A stretch of DNA of 64,000 bases from an uncultured Christensenellaceae bacterium. Its GTDB lineage: Bacteria > Bacillota > Clostridia > Christensenellales > Aristaeellaceae. This document shows, in pieces, positions 24,654-33,300 of the stretch; position 1 is the first letter of the stretch, and each line of letters starts with the position of its first letter. The notes beneath the pieces are model-generated. The model had not been told where the DNA came from, made no database searches, and worked only from the letters and a program-made list of their open reading frames with translations. Position numbers and translations under genes: made by a program. The stretch is from assembly GCA_905234985.1 (NCBI GenBank), contig CAJOJQ010000002.1:57300-121299 (forward strand). The letters run 5' to 3'.

Positions 24654-27086
24654 ATGGGCAGGATGATCTTTTTTCAGCAGTTTTATCTGGATCGGGAAAA
24701 GGATATCGCGGTGGACCTGTATATGGAGGGGGACCGTCTTTTTCACGTGATCCGCACGCCCAACCATCACACGGGCAACCTGATCACCAACCTGGCCCGG
24801 CTGTGTGCCCTGGAAACCGCGGAGGACGAAAACGGCTTAAAGGTGATCCGGGGCGAAATCCCCTGCTATTATGACGGGGACAACCGGAAAATGTACATCC
24901 TGCGCCTGGGGAACACCAAGATCGCCAACATCTTCCCGGACGGACGGGTGGAACTGAAAGCCTCCATCCCCGCCATTTCCAAGACCCTCATGAGCCAGAC
25001 CAAGGATTACCGGCTGGGCGTGGAAAAAACCATCGTGAAAACCTATATCCGGGGGGACTGTAAATTCCGCACGGACCTGCACACCCATATGAACGGCAAC
25101 CTGCCACCAGACGCTCTGATCGCCTTGGGGATCATCCACCAAATCCGATATCCCCTTTATTACATCAAGAAATTGGGCCTTCTTTGCACGGAAGCCCAGT
25201 GGGCCAAGCTGGAAACGGAGCGGCAGGAGTCGGAAAAGCGGCTGGATTTGGGCGAACTGACGGGCCGCCACCGGGAACGCCGCATCGACGATTTTACCTT
25301 CATCAATTTTGCCGATCTGATTTTGGGCAACCTTCAAAACGCCGCCGCCAATATCGAAAAAATCCGCAATTCCCTCACCATTCCCAAGGACGGGCAGGCG
25401 GTGTTCGCCGATCTGGAAAAGGTCTATTTATATCGCTATGTGTTTACCAAGGCCGTTGCCGACCAGCATCCCTTTTCCGGCATCAATATCGAGGGCATCC
25501 CGGACCGGGAGGTATACGCTTACGCGGAAAAAATGCGCCGGGATCGGGAGGACAGCCGCTACCGCGCCAATACCCTGTACCAGGATCTGCTTTTGTGGAT
25601 CGCCCGGGAATATCAGAAGCGGGGCATCGAATACGCCGAAATCAGCGATACTTCGCTTTTAAATAAAGCGGAATTTCCGGAAAAATTGCGCCAAATCCAC
25701 GAAATCATGCCCACTGTCACCCGGGAAACGGGCGTGCTGCTGCGCTTTCTGACCGGCATCCGCCGCATCCCCCTCACCATCGTAAAGGATCAGGTGACAC
25801 CCAACGATTATTTGGTGGAAAACCTGCGCTGCCTGCGTGTCATCGCCGGTGATCCCTACATCGCGGGCAGCGACATCATCGGCGAGGAAATCAACGATAT
25901 TATGGAGCTGCGGCGCGTGATCGGCGAGCTGACGGCCATCGCCGGGGAGCATCCGGGCTTTGTGATCCGCATTCACGCCGGGGAAAACGACGGCCTTCGG
26001 GACAACGTGGCAAACAGCATCCGGTGCGTTAAGGAATCCCTGAAGGAAGGAAAGTCCATGCCGCCCGTGCGCCTGGGCCACGGCTTATATACCTGCGATC
26101 TGAACAGCCCCAAGGGCAAAAAGCTGCTGGAGGACATGCGGAAATACGGCGTGACCCTGGAATTTCAAATCACTTCCAACGTGCGGCTGAATAATCTGAG
26201 CAGCCTGGACCGGCACCCTCTGCGCCAGTATTTGCAGGCCGGGATTCGGTGCGTACAGGGCACGGACGGCGGGGCGCTGTACGGCACCAATTCCATTGAT
26301 GAAGAACTGAGCCTGGAAAAGCTGCTGAACCTGACGCATGAGGAGCTTTGCCGCATGCGCCGGGCGGAGGAAGATATTCTGGCGGAAAGCCGCCGGGTAT
26401 TTGAAGAAAAAATGCAGGCGTTCCGGCGGAATTGTCCCGGGGGAGACGTGGCGCTCTATTACAGTCGAAAACAGGAAAGCGCCGCGCGGACGGCCAAAAC
26501 GCTGTGGGAAGCGCCCGGCAGGATCAACGCCGAAAAGGAATTGAAAAAACAGCTTGCCGTTTTGCCCAAGGAGCTTATGCCCATCGTGGTGGCAGGCGGC
26601 AGCTTCAACAGCAGTGGCCGCCGCACGGTGCTGCGGGAAGAGGACCGCGATTTTATCGACAGGCTTTTGCAATGCGCCGATCCCCGGAAGGTATGCTTTG
26701 TGGTGGGGCATACCCTGTCCGGTTTGGAAGGATATCTCGCCCGCCGCGCCGGGGAGCGCTTTGCCGTGTTCGCCATTGTGCCCAACCAGATCAGCCGCAT
26801 GGAAAAAACGCGCCTGGAAAAGGCGAGGGTCGGCGTCCTTATTTCCATTGAAAGCTCCGGCATGGGGCTGTATAAGAGCTTCGCCTATGAGATCTTCCAA
26901 AAATTCCCTTCCATTCTCCTGGCCTTCGACGGCAATTCCTCCGCCCTGAACCTGATCCAGGAAGCCCGGAACGGGCGGGAAAAGTGCCGCATCTACATCA
27001 ATCCCAAATCCCGCGATTTAGCCGCCAAAGCCAAAATGCTGGAAGGCTATGTGCAGCCCTTAACAAATCCCGAAAACATCCTGTAA
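24654..27086 (+). CDS. Adenosine deaminase-like protein with SLOG-like C-terminal domain
   Basis: 810 aa from the first ATG; the fourth codon ATG (24663) has better spacing to GGGAAAG and may be the true start. Residues about 1-130 are an uncharacterised, beta-rich region. A divergent metal-dependent deaminase barrel spans about 135-590: metal HxH in DLHTHMNGNLP (143, 145), HAGEND (441), RLGHGLY (H476) and GTDGGALYG (D538, where canonical ADA has DDP). It has a long insertion around 165-300. Residues about 640-775 (VVAGGSFNSSG, VVGHTLSGLEGYLARRA, VGVLISIESSGMGLYKSFAYEI) look like a SLOG/LOG Rossmann nucleotide-binding domain. It follows the MogA-MoaE gene by 10 bases. The size recalls RADAR RdrB, but no RdrA ATPase is present. 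Substrate unknown. Confidence 0.75.
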   Translation: MGRMIFFQQFYLDREKDIAVDLYMEGDRLFHVIRTPNHHTGNLITNLARLCALETAEDENGLKVIRGEIPCYYDGDNRKMYILRLGNTKIANIFPDGRVELKASIPAISKTLMSQTKDYRLGVEKTIVKTYIRGDCKFRTDLHTHMNGNLPPDALIALGIIHQIRYPLYYIKKLGLLCTEAQWAKLETERQESEKRLDLGELTGRHRERRIDDFTFINFADLILGNLQNAAANIEKIRNSLTIPKDGQAVFADLEKVYLYRYVFTKAVADQHPFSGINIEGIPDREVYAYAEKMRRDREDSRYRANTLYQDLLLWIAREYQKRGIEYAEISDTSLLNKAEFPEKLRQIHEIMPTVTRETGVLLRFLTGIRRIPLTIVKDQVTPNDYLVENLRCLRVIAGDPYIAGSDIIGEEINDIMELRRVIGELTAIAGEHPGFVIRIHAGENDGLRDNVANSIRCVKESLKEGKSMPPVRLGHGLYTCDLNSPKGKKLLEDMRKYGVTLEFQITSNVRLNNLSSLDRHPLRQYLQAGIRCVQGTDGGALYGTNSIDEELSLEKLLNLTHEELCRMRRAEEDILAESRRVFEEKMQAFRRNCPGGDVALYYSRKQESAARTAKTLWEAPGRINAEKELKKQLAVLPKELMPIVVAGGSFNSSGRRTVLREEDRDFIDRLLQCADPRKVCFVVGHTLSGLEGYLARRAGERFAVFAIVPNQISRMEKTRLEKARVGVLISIESSGMGLYKSFAYEIFQKFPSILLAFDGNSSALNLIQEARNGREKCRIYINPKSRDLAAKAKMLEGYVQPLTNPENIL

Positions 27087-27088
27087 TG

Positions 27089-27118
27089 AAAAAAGCGCGG
27101 CTGCCCGCGCTTTTTTCA
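27089..27118. terminator. Bidirectional terminator between the Mo operon and the WG genes
   Basis: AAAAAAGCGCGG CTGC CCGCGCTTTTTT: a GC-rich stem with A and T tracts on both sides, placed between convergent genes. Confidence 0.9.
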
Positions 27119-27129
27119 TGCATTGGAGA

Positions 27130-28572
27130 TTATTTGGCGGTTACGGCTTCGATCAGCGAATACGTGCCGTCTTTCTTCTGTACGACCGCCTTGTCGTCGC
27201 TGGTAATGGTGAAGGGGTTGATGTAGGTTTTCATCAGGATTTCACCATGCCAGGTGACGAGCATGTTCTTATAACTTGACGAGTAGAACGACATCAGATA
27301 GCCGCTGCCGGTATTCTGGCCTTTCGCGGGCTTGGCGCCTTTTACTTCATAGGTTTTCAGGTCAGGCGTGGTGATGCGGAATTTTGAATTGGCTGTGTCG
27401 TTGAGTACATACAGAAGACCTAACCGCTGCCATTTTTTGCCTGGGCTGAGCGATTCGTACAGCGTGCCGTCAGCCGTGTCGATAAAATAGCGGGTTTTGG
27501 CTTTTTCCACACTCACATAGCCGTGCTGCATGTAAGGATCAACGCAGTCGCCGTTGGCGATCACCTTATCAAAAGCGCAGGGAGCCAGCACCTTCTGTTC
27601 CTTGATGGAATAAAGGCCTCTTTTTTTGTTGATGGTTACCACGGCGTAATCCTTGGTAAGCGTCTCGATTTCTCCCTTGACCACCGGCATCAGCTGTTCG
27701 CCCTCAAGGGTAAACACGGTGCTGCATTTGTTGCCGGAATAGTCCAGCCGCGTCAGCTTCAGCAGCATGCCGGCGTCTGTCGCTACTTCCTTCACGGCGG
27801 TAAAGCCGTCAATCAGCACGTCGATGGTACCGCGCAGCACCACAGAGTAATTCCGGATCAAGTACATGGGATCGTCCAGAGAAGCGACCTCCACGTCTAC
27901 CGGATTGAACTGGCTGTCGTAGACTTTGATCTGCTCGTCCCGATCCTGTACGTACAGATATTTTCCATGGCTTTTGGCGGTCTGGTACTCCTGGCGGGAA
28001 AGCGACAGGGGCGCAGGCAGTTCTTCCGTTCCCTTTTTACCGGTCAGGGCGTGGTCGCCAAGATAGTAAATATCGCAGCGCTCGATTCGATAATGGAAAT
28101 CGTTTCCCGCTGTCAAATCAAAGTCGTTGTAGTTGGCTTTTTCCAGCACCCATCCGCAGGCCCAGTAGGTATCGAAAACCTCAAGATAACCGTATTTGAA
28201 GCCGGATATCTGGGTTCCGTCCGCGGTGACGATAGCGTTTACATTGAGTTCTTCCGGCGTGGGCGCCTGCTTGGACGATTGCTTGGCGGGTTCTTCATTC
28301 ACGGCGCAAAAGCAATTGGCCCCCATGTAATACAGCCCCGCATACCTGAAAGGAATCAGCTGTTCCCCGTCCGTATTGTACAGGCCGTATTCTTTTCCTT
28401 TTACTTCCTTTGCAAGCAGATAGGGCGTAGAGAACACGGGAACCAGTTCGCCGAAGCCCGAAAGGATTTCCCGCGTCGTCGTTTCGCCCAGGGCCTGCCC
28501 CGGAAGGAGGGCCGCAGCCGTTACCAGCAGAAGCAGCGCGCAGATGACCCGCCTGAATTTTTTGCGGTTCAT
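27130..28572 (-). CDS. Secreted WG-repeat-like protein (second of a tandem pair)
   Basis: 480 aa. Signal peptide about 1-29 (FRRVICALLLLVTAAALLPGQALG). The mature part has repeated motifs of the WG/KWG type, with hydrophobic-Tyr/Gly-Leu-Tyr units such as KEYGLYNTDGEQLIPFRY and KKRGLYSIKEQKVLAP separated by beta-rich blocks. It is a beta-propeller-like surface or secreted protein without a catalytic motif. It lies 12 bases downstream of a paralogue of similar length and layout. The function of WG proteins is unknown. Confidence 0.7.
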   Translation of the reverse strand: MNRKKFRRVICALLLLVTAAALLPGQALGETTTREILSGFGELVPVFSTPYLLAKEVKGKEYGLYNTDGEQLIPFRYAGLYYMGANCFCAVNEEPAKQSSKQAPTPEELNVNAIVTADGTQISGFKYGYLEVFDTYWACGWVLEKANYNDFDLTAGNDFHYRIERCDIYYLGDHALTGKKGTEELPAPLSLSRQEYQTAKSHGKYLYVQDRDEQIKVYDSQFNPVDVEVASLDDPMYLIRNYSVVLRGTIDVLIDGFTAVKEVATDAGMLLKLTRLDYSGNKCSTVFTLEGEQLMPVVKGEIETLTKDYAVVTINKKRGLYSIKEQKVLAPCAFDKVIANGDCVDPYMQHGYVSVEKAKTRYFIDTADGTLYESLSPGKKWQRLGLLYVLNDTANSKFRITTPDLKTYEVKGAKPAKGQNTGSGYLMSFYSSSYKNMLVTWHGEILMKTYINPFTITSDDKAVVQKKDGTYSLIEAVTAK

Positions 28573-28584
28573 AAGCAGCCTCCT

Positions 28585-29973
28585 TTATCGGCCCACAATC
28601 TCGTCAAGCTCCACACCCGTGCTGGTACGAATGAGGGACTGGGAATCGAAGGTCAGGGTGATCACGGTTTTGTGAATGAAGGGCAGCACTTCATTGCCAT
28701 GCCAGTCGATCATGCCGTAGAAGCCGTTCTTTTTGGCCACCAGCAGGGTGCCGTCGCCGTTGGTGGCGGGAATTTCGGTCACGTCGTGAAGCTCGGTGCG
28801 GGTGCCGTCGCCGGCAATCAGCACAAACCCGGTTTCACCGTCGAAGGCGATGGAGCAGCCGTAAGCCTTGGCGATACGGCTGTTGTAGGCGGGCGGGCAG
28901 GTGACGGTGCAGGTGCGGGCGTCCACAAAGCCGCGCAGGCCGTCCTTTTCCACGCAGACGTAGCCGTTGTTCACATACTGATTCACGGACGTGGTGCTGG
29001 CGACGATATTGGTAAACTCGCAGGGAACCACCAGGCGGTGTTCCGCCAGGGAATACAGGCCGCGCAGGCCGCTGGCGTTGGCGACCACCACATAGGGATC
29101 GCCCATGGTGACGATGGTGTATTCGGTGGGCATCAGCTCGTTGCCGTCGGTATCCAGAATGCCCTGGATCTTTTCGCCGTCCATTCCAAGAGCAGTGGCA
29201 ATGAGCAGGGAACGGGTGGGCAAATCAGCTTCCGCCACTTCGGTAAAGCCGAAGGCGATCGCTTTATTGGTGATCTTGCTGATGACCTGGTAATTCTTTA
29301 CCTGATAGTAGCTGGCCTTAACGTCCTTGAGTTCCTTGAGAACGGGCTTGAACTGGCGGTCATAGGCGGTGGTTTCTCCGGCGCGGTTCTGAATGGAAAT
29401 ATAGTCCCCGTGCTGCTTGGCGCTGGCAAACTGCTGCCGGTCCAGGGAAGCCACCAGGGATACGCCTTCTTCGGAAACGAAGTACAGATCCCACTGCCCG
29501 ATCAGATAATTCACCTTGTTCACAGTCAGGTCTTTTTCGCCTTCGGGAGCGTCCGCCAGCACAATACCGGCCACCCAGCGGCTGTCGTATACGGTAATGG
29601 AGCCGTATACGTAATCGCTCACTTTCGTTCCGTCGGTTTTATAGATCGCCAGGCCGTTCAAAGCCTCTTTATCCACTCTGACGGACATGAAGCCGTTGGT
29701 CAGCACGTTCACAGCGGCAATGCCGTAGGGAAGCACTTCCTCGCCTTTGCTGGTGAATACACCCAGGGTATTATCCTCTTTGGATTCGACCAGCACAAGC
29801 CCCGTGCCGCTCAGGGGCTTAATGGAGGGCATATACTGGAACACCGTTTTCAGCTCGAGCTTTTGCGAGGGAACGGCGGGAAGCATTTCTTCCTCGTCCA
29901 GCCCCTCCGCCAGCACTACGGCGGGAAGCACCGCCAGCAGGCAGATCAGCATTACGATCCAAGTTTTTTTCAT
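28585..29973 (-). CDS. Secreted WG-repeat-like protein (first of a tandem pair)
   Basis: 462 aa. Signal peptide about 1-22 (MKKTWIVMLICLLAVLPAVVLA). WG-like units include DNTLGVFTSKGEEVLPYG, GLRGLYSLAEHRLVVPCEF and NGFYGMIDWHGNEVLPFI. The paralogue downstream shares the order of blocks (a variable N-terminal segment, SHGKYLYVQDR versus QHGDYISIQNR, VPCEF versus APCAF). Start ATG with AAAGGAG upstream; a near-consensus promoter precedes it. Neither member has an anchoring motif. Confidence 0.7.
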   Translation of the reverse strand: MKKTWIVMLICLLAVLPAVVLAEGLDEEEMLPAVPSQKLELKTVFQYMPSIKPLSGTGLVLVESKEDNTLGVFTSKGEEVLPYGIAAVNVLTNGFMSVRVDKEALNGLAIYKTDGTKVSDYVYGSITVYDSRWVAGIVLADAPEGEKDLTVNKVNYLIGQWDLYFVSEEGVSLVASLDRQQFASAKQHGDYISIQNRAGETTAYDRQFKPVLKELKDVKASYYQVKNYQVISKITNKAIAFGFTEVAEADLPTRSLLIATALGMDGEKIQGILDTDGNELMPTEYTIVTMGDPYVVVANASGLRGLYSLAEHRLVVPCEFTNIVASTTSVNQYVNNGYVCVEKDGLRGFVDARTCTVTCPPAYNSRIAKAYGCSIAFDGETGFVLIAGDGTRTELHDVTEIPATNGDGTLLVAKKNGFYGMIDWHGNEVLPFIHKTVITLTFDSQSLIRTSTGVELDEIVGR

Positions 29974-30029
29974 CGTTGTTCTCCTTTCAAATTCCGTGAA
30001 AATACATCCACGCTTCCATTCCGTGGAAT

Positions 30030-30058
30030 ATTATACATCATTTTTATTTTTTTTTCAA
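30030..30058 (-). promoter_or_regulatory. Promoter for the WG-repeat operon
   Basis: Minus strand: TTGAAA, 17-base A-rich spacer, TATAAT. The early transcript has a CCACG/CGTGG hairpin. Confidence 0.75.
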
Positions 30059-30139
30059 TGGCTTTTTAGAATAACGCTTCAACGCGCGCGTGAACAGAGG
30101 CTGCCTTTCACCTATTTGGAAGAGATAGCAGTATTTACG

Positions 30140-30194
30140 GCGGGGGCGTCGGGGGAATTTCCCCGGCTGTAATCCGCTGGCGGCGGCGTGTACG
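30140..30194 (+). repeat. Dispersed repeat, copy B
   Basis: GCGGGGGCGTCGGGGGAATT... through TGTAATCCGCTGGCGGCGGC to GTGTACG; about 90% identical to the reverse complement of copy A (21703-21757) and related to copy C (45382-45414). Confidence 0.8.
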
Positions 30195-30255
30195 TGCCTT
30201 AGCGGCTCTTTTACCGCATTTTTTCATTTTTCCTATGGAAAATGAAGATTGCAGG

Positions 30256-30264
30256 TGTTATAAT
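30256..30264 (+). promoter_or_regulatory. Extended -10 promoter for the permease fusion gene
   Basis: TGTTATAAT, an extended -10 (TGnTATAAT), with no good -35. About 64 bases upstream of the GTG start preferred here. Confidence 0.5.
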
Positions 30265-30327
30265 AGAAAAAATGGTCTGCTTGAAAACGCCTTTCCCGGT
30301 ACGGCTGAAAGATTTGAGGTGTACGAA

Positions 30328-33300
30328 GTGAACAGCGAAAAGGATTTGCAGAGGCATTTATCCCCTGTGGGAGCCTGGGCCTTTTCTGTGGGAACCAGCA
30401 TCGGCTGGGGTTCTCTTGTAGTCACCGCCAGCACGTACTTAAAGCAGGCAGGTCCCCTGGGCAGCCTGCTGGGCCTGGCCGCCGGGGCGATCGTGATGCT
30501 TATGATCGGCTGGAGCTACGCCTACATGATCCAGTGCTATCCGGAATCGGGCGGCGCTTACGCTTTTACAAGAGAGGTTTTCGGCTACGATCATGCGTTC
30601 CTGGCGGCCTGGTTCCTGGCTATGACCTATTTCGCCATCCTGTGGGCAAACGCCACGTCCCTGCCGCTGTTCGGGCGCATCTTTTTGGGCGGCGTCTTCC
30701 GGTTTGGAAAACTATATACGATTTTCGGCTACGATGTGTACTTAGGCGAAGCGCTTCTGTCCATGGCGGCCATGGTGCTGGTGGGCCTGCTGCTGACGCG
30801 GTTCAAAAAGGCGGCCAACCGGCTCATGATCGCCCTGGTTTCCCTGTTTTCCGTCTGCATCCTGATCGTTTTTATCGGCGCCATGACGGGGGAGAGCGGT
30901 GGCCTTGAACCGGCTTACGTGCCGGATTCCTCCGCCCTTTCCCAAATCGTGCATATCGCCGTGATTTCGCCCTGGGCGTTTATCGGCTTTGAGTGCATTT
31001 CCCACGGCACCGAGGAATTTGCCTTTGACCGGAAAAAGACCCGGAAGGTGCTGCTCGTATCCGTTCTGACCACTCTGGCGCTGTACGGGATGATTACCCT
31101 TTTGTCCGTCACTGCGTACCCGCCGGAATATGAAAACTGGCTGGCCTATATCCGTGATCTGGATCATCTGGAAGGTATCAAGGCCCTGCCCGCCTTTTAT
31201 GTGGCGGACCGGTATATGGGGAGCCTGGGTGTGACGCTGCTGATGCTGTCGCTGCTTTCGCTGGTACTCACCAGCCTGATCGGCAACACCGTTACCTTAA
31301 GCCGCCTGGCCTATGCCCTGGCAAAGGACCGCATCTTGCCCGGACGCTTCGCCAAAGTGAACGACCGGGGCATTCCGGCTAACGCGGTGCTGCTGGTGGT
31401 GGGCTTTTCCTTCTTCGTGCCCCTGGTGGGCCGGACGGCCATCGGGTGGATCGTGGACGTGACCACCATCGGCGCTACCCTGATTTACGGCTTCGTTTCC
31501 GCCGCCGCCGCCAAGAACGCCCAAAAAGTGGGCGACAGGCGGGAAATATGGGTGGGCAGAGTCAGCTTTTTCGTCATGGTAGGCTTTGGCCTGTACATCC
31601 TGCTGCCCAATCTGGTGGAAAAGGGTTCTTTGATGAAGGAAACCTATTTCCTGTTCATCGTCTGGAGCGTGCTGGGCTTTGTCCTTTTCCGGTGGATCCT
31701 GCGCCGGGATAAGGAAAAGCGGTTCGGCGCGTCCATCGTGGTCTGGGTGGCGATTATGGCCCTGGTGCTGTTCATTTCGCTAATCTGGATGCGGCAGTCC
31801 ATGATCGCGTCCAACGAGCATATGATGGCGAATATTCAGGAATATTACAGCCACGCGGACGCCGACGGCCAGCGGAGGGAGGACGCCCTCTTTATCGCCG
31901 ATCAGGTGGACATCGTGCAGGCGGAAAACACGCGCACCATTTTGCTGACCACGGGAATGTTCGCCTTCGCCCTGGCCATCATGCTCACTAACCATTCCTA
32001 TCTGAACAAGCGCTCCCAGGAAAGCGAGCGGCTTGCCATCATCGACCCGCTGACGGGGGTGAAGAACAAGCACGCCTACCTGAACGAGCAAAGCAAGCTG
32101 GACGTCGCCATCGGCGAAAAGCGCGGGCAGGAATTCGCCATCGTGGTGTGCGACGTGAACAACCTGAAAAAGGTGAACGATACCCTGGGTCATAAGGCGG
32201 GCGACGAATACATCCGCGACGCCTGCCGGATGGTGTGCGAAATTTTCCAGCACAGCCCCGTCTACCGGGTGGGCGGCGACGAATTCGTGGCGATCCTGCG
32301 AGGCCGGGATTATCTGATCCGCCGGGAGCTGATGATCGCGCTGCACGAGCGTTCGGCGGATCACATTCGCAGCGGCGGCACGGTGGTTTCCGGCGGCCTT
32401 TCGGAATACGACCCCGAAACCGATACCAGCGCCCACGACGTTTTTGAGCGGGCCGACCAGCTGATGTACGAGGAAAAGAAGCTGCTCAAGGGGCTTGATT
32501 CCGCGGCCAAGGAGGATGCGGACGGCGGCGAAGCGCAATTCTTGATGGAAATCAATCAGGACGATGCGATCCTGAACGTAAAGCGCCACGTGCTGATCGC
32601 CGAGGACGAGATCATCAGCCGCCTGATGCTGGGCGATTCCCTGGAAAACGATTATGAAATCCTCTACGCCAGCGACGGCTTGGAAGCGCTGGAGCAGATC
32701 ATGCTGCATAAAAACGATCTGGCCCTGGTGATGCTGGATTTGCAGATGCCCCGCATGAGCGGGGTGGAGGTACTCAAAACCCTGAAATCCGAACCGGACA
32801 CCCAGAATATCCCCATCCTGGTGCTGACCTCCGACCGGAGCATGGAAGCCAGCTGCCTGCGCATGGGGGCCATGGACTTTATTTCCAAGCCCTATCCCGC
32901 CGCCGAAATCATTTTAGCCCGGGTGAACAAGTGCATCGAGCTTTCGGAAACAAGGGAAATCATTCAGTCCACCGCCCGCGACAGCCTGACCAACCTGTTC
33001 AACATTGATTACTTCCTGCGCTATGTGAATCTGTTCGATCAGCATTACCGCGATAAGGCCATGGACGCCATCGTGCTGGACGTGAACCATTTCCACATGA
33101 TCAACGAGCGGTACGGCAGGCAGTACGGCAACAGCGTGCTGCGCGGCATCGGCGAAAGGATCCGCGCCATCGCCCGGGAGGTGGGCGGCGTGGGCTGCCG
33201 CCAGGGGGCCGATACCTTCCTGATCTACTGCCCACATTTGGAGGATTATACCGATCTCCTGGAAAAGGCGTCGGCGGGGACCGGGGACGGCGAAAACGCG

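Larger units (their letters stand above)
29974..30327. other. Divergent intergenic region between the WG pair and the permease fusion
   Basis: Contains a minus-strand promoter, dispersed repeat copy B and a plus-strand extended -10. The ORF track extends the downstream gene to 30235, but the -10 lies inside that extension, so this part is judged non-coding. Confidence 0.6.

Noticed and set aside
24654-27086. A complete RADAR antiphage system
   Set aside because: Only a deaminase-like protein is present. No RdrA AAA+ ATPase is adjacent; the neighbours are Mo genes and a terminator followed by convergent genes.
27523-30069. 848-codon plus-strand ORF
   Set aside because: Lies antisense to the two WG-repeat genes, which have signal peptides, ribosome binding sites, a promoter and recognisable repeats. 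The antisense product is low-complexity His/Gly/Val-rich, typical of a GC-rich shadow frame.
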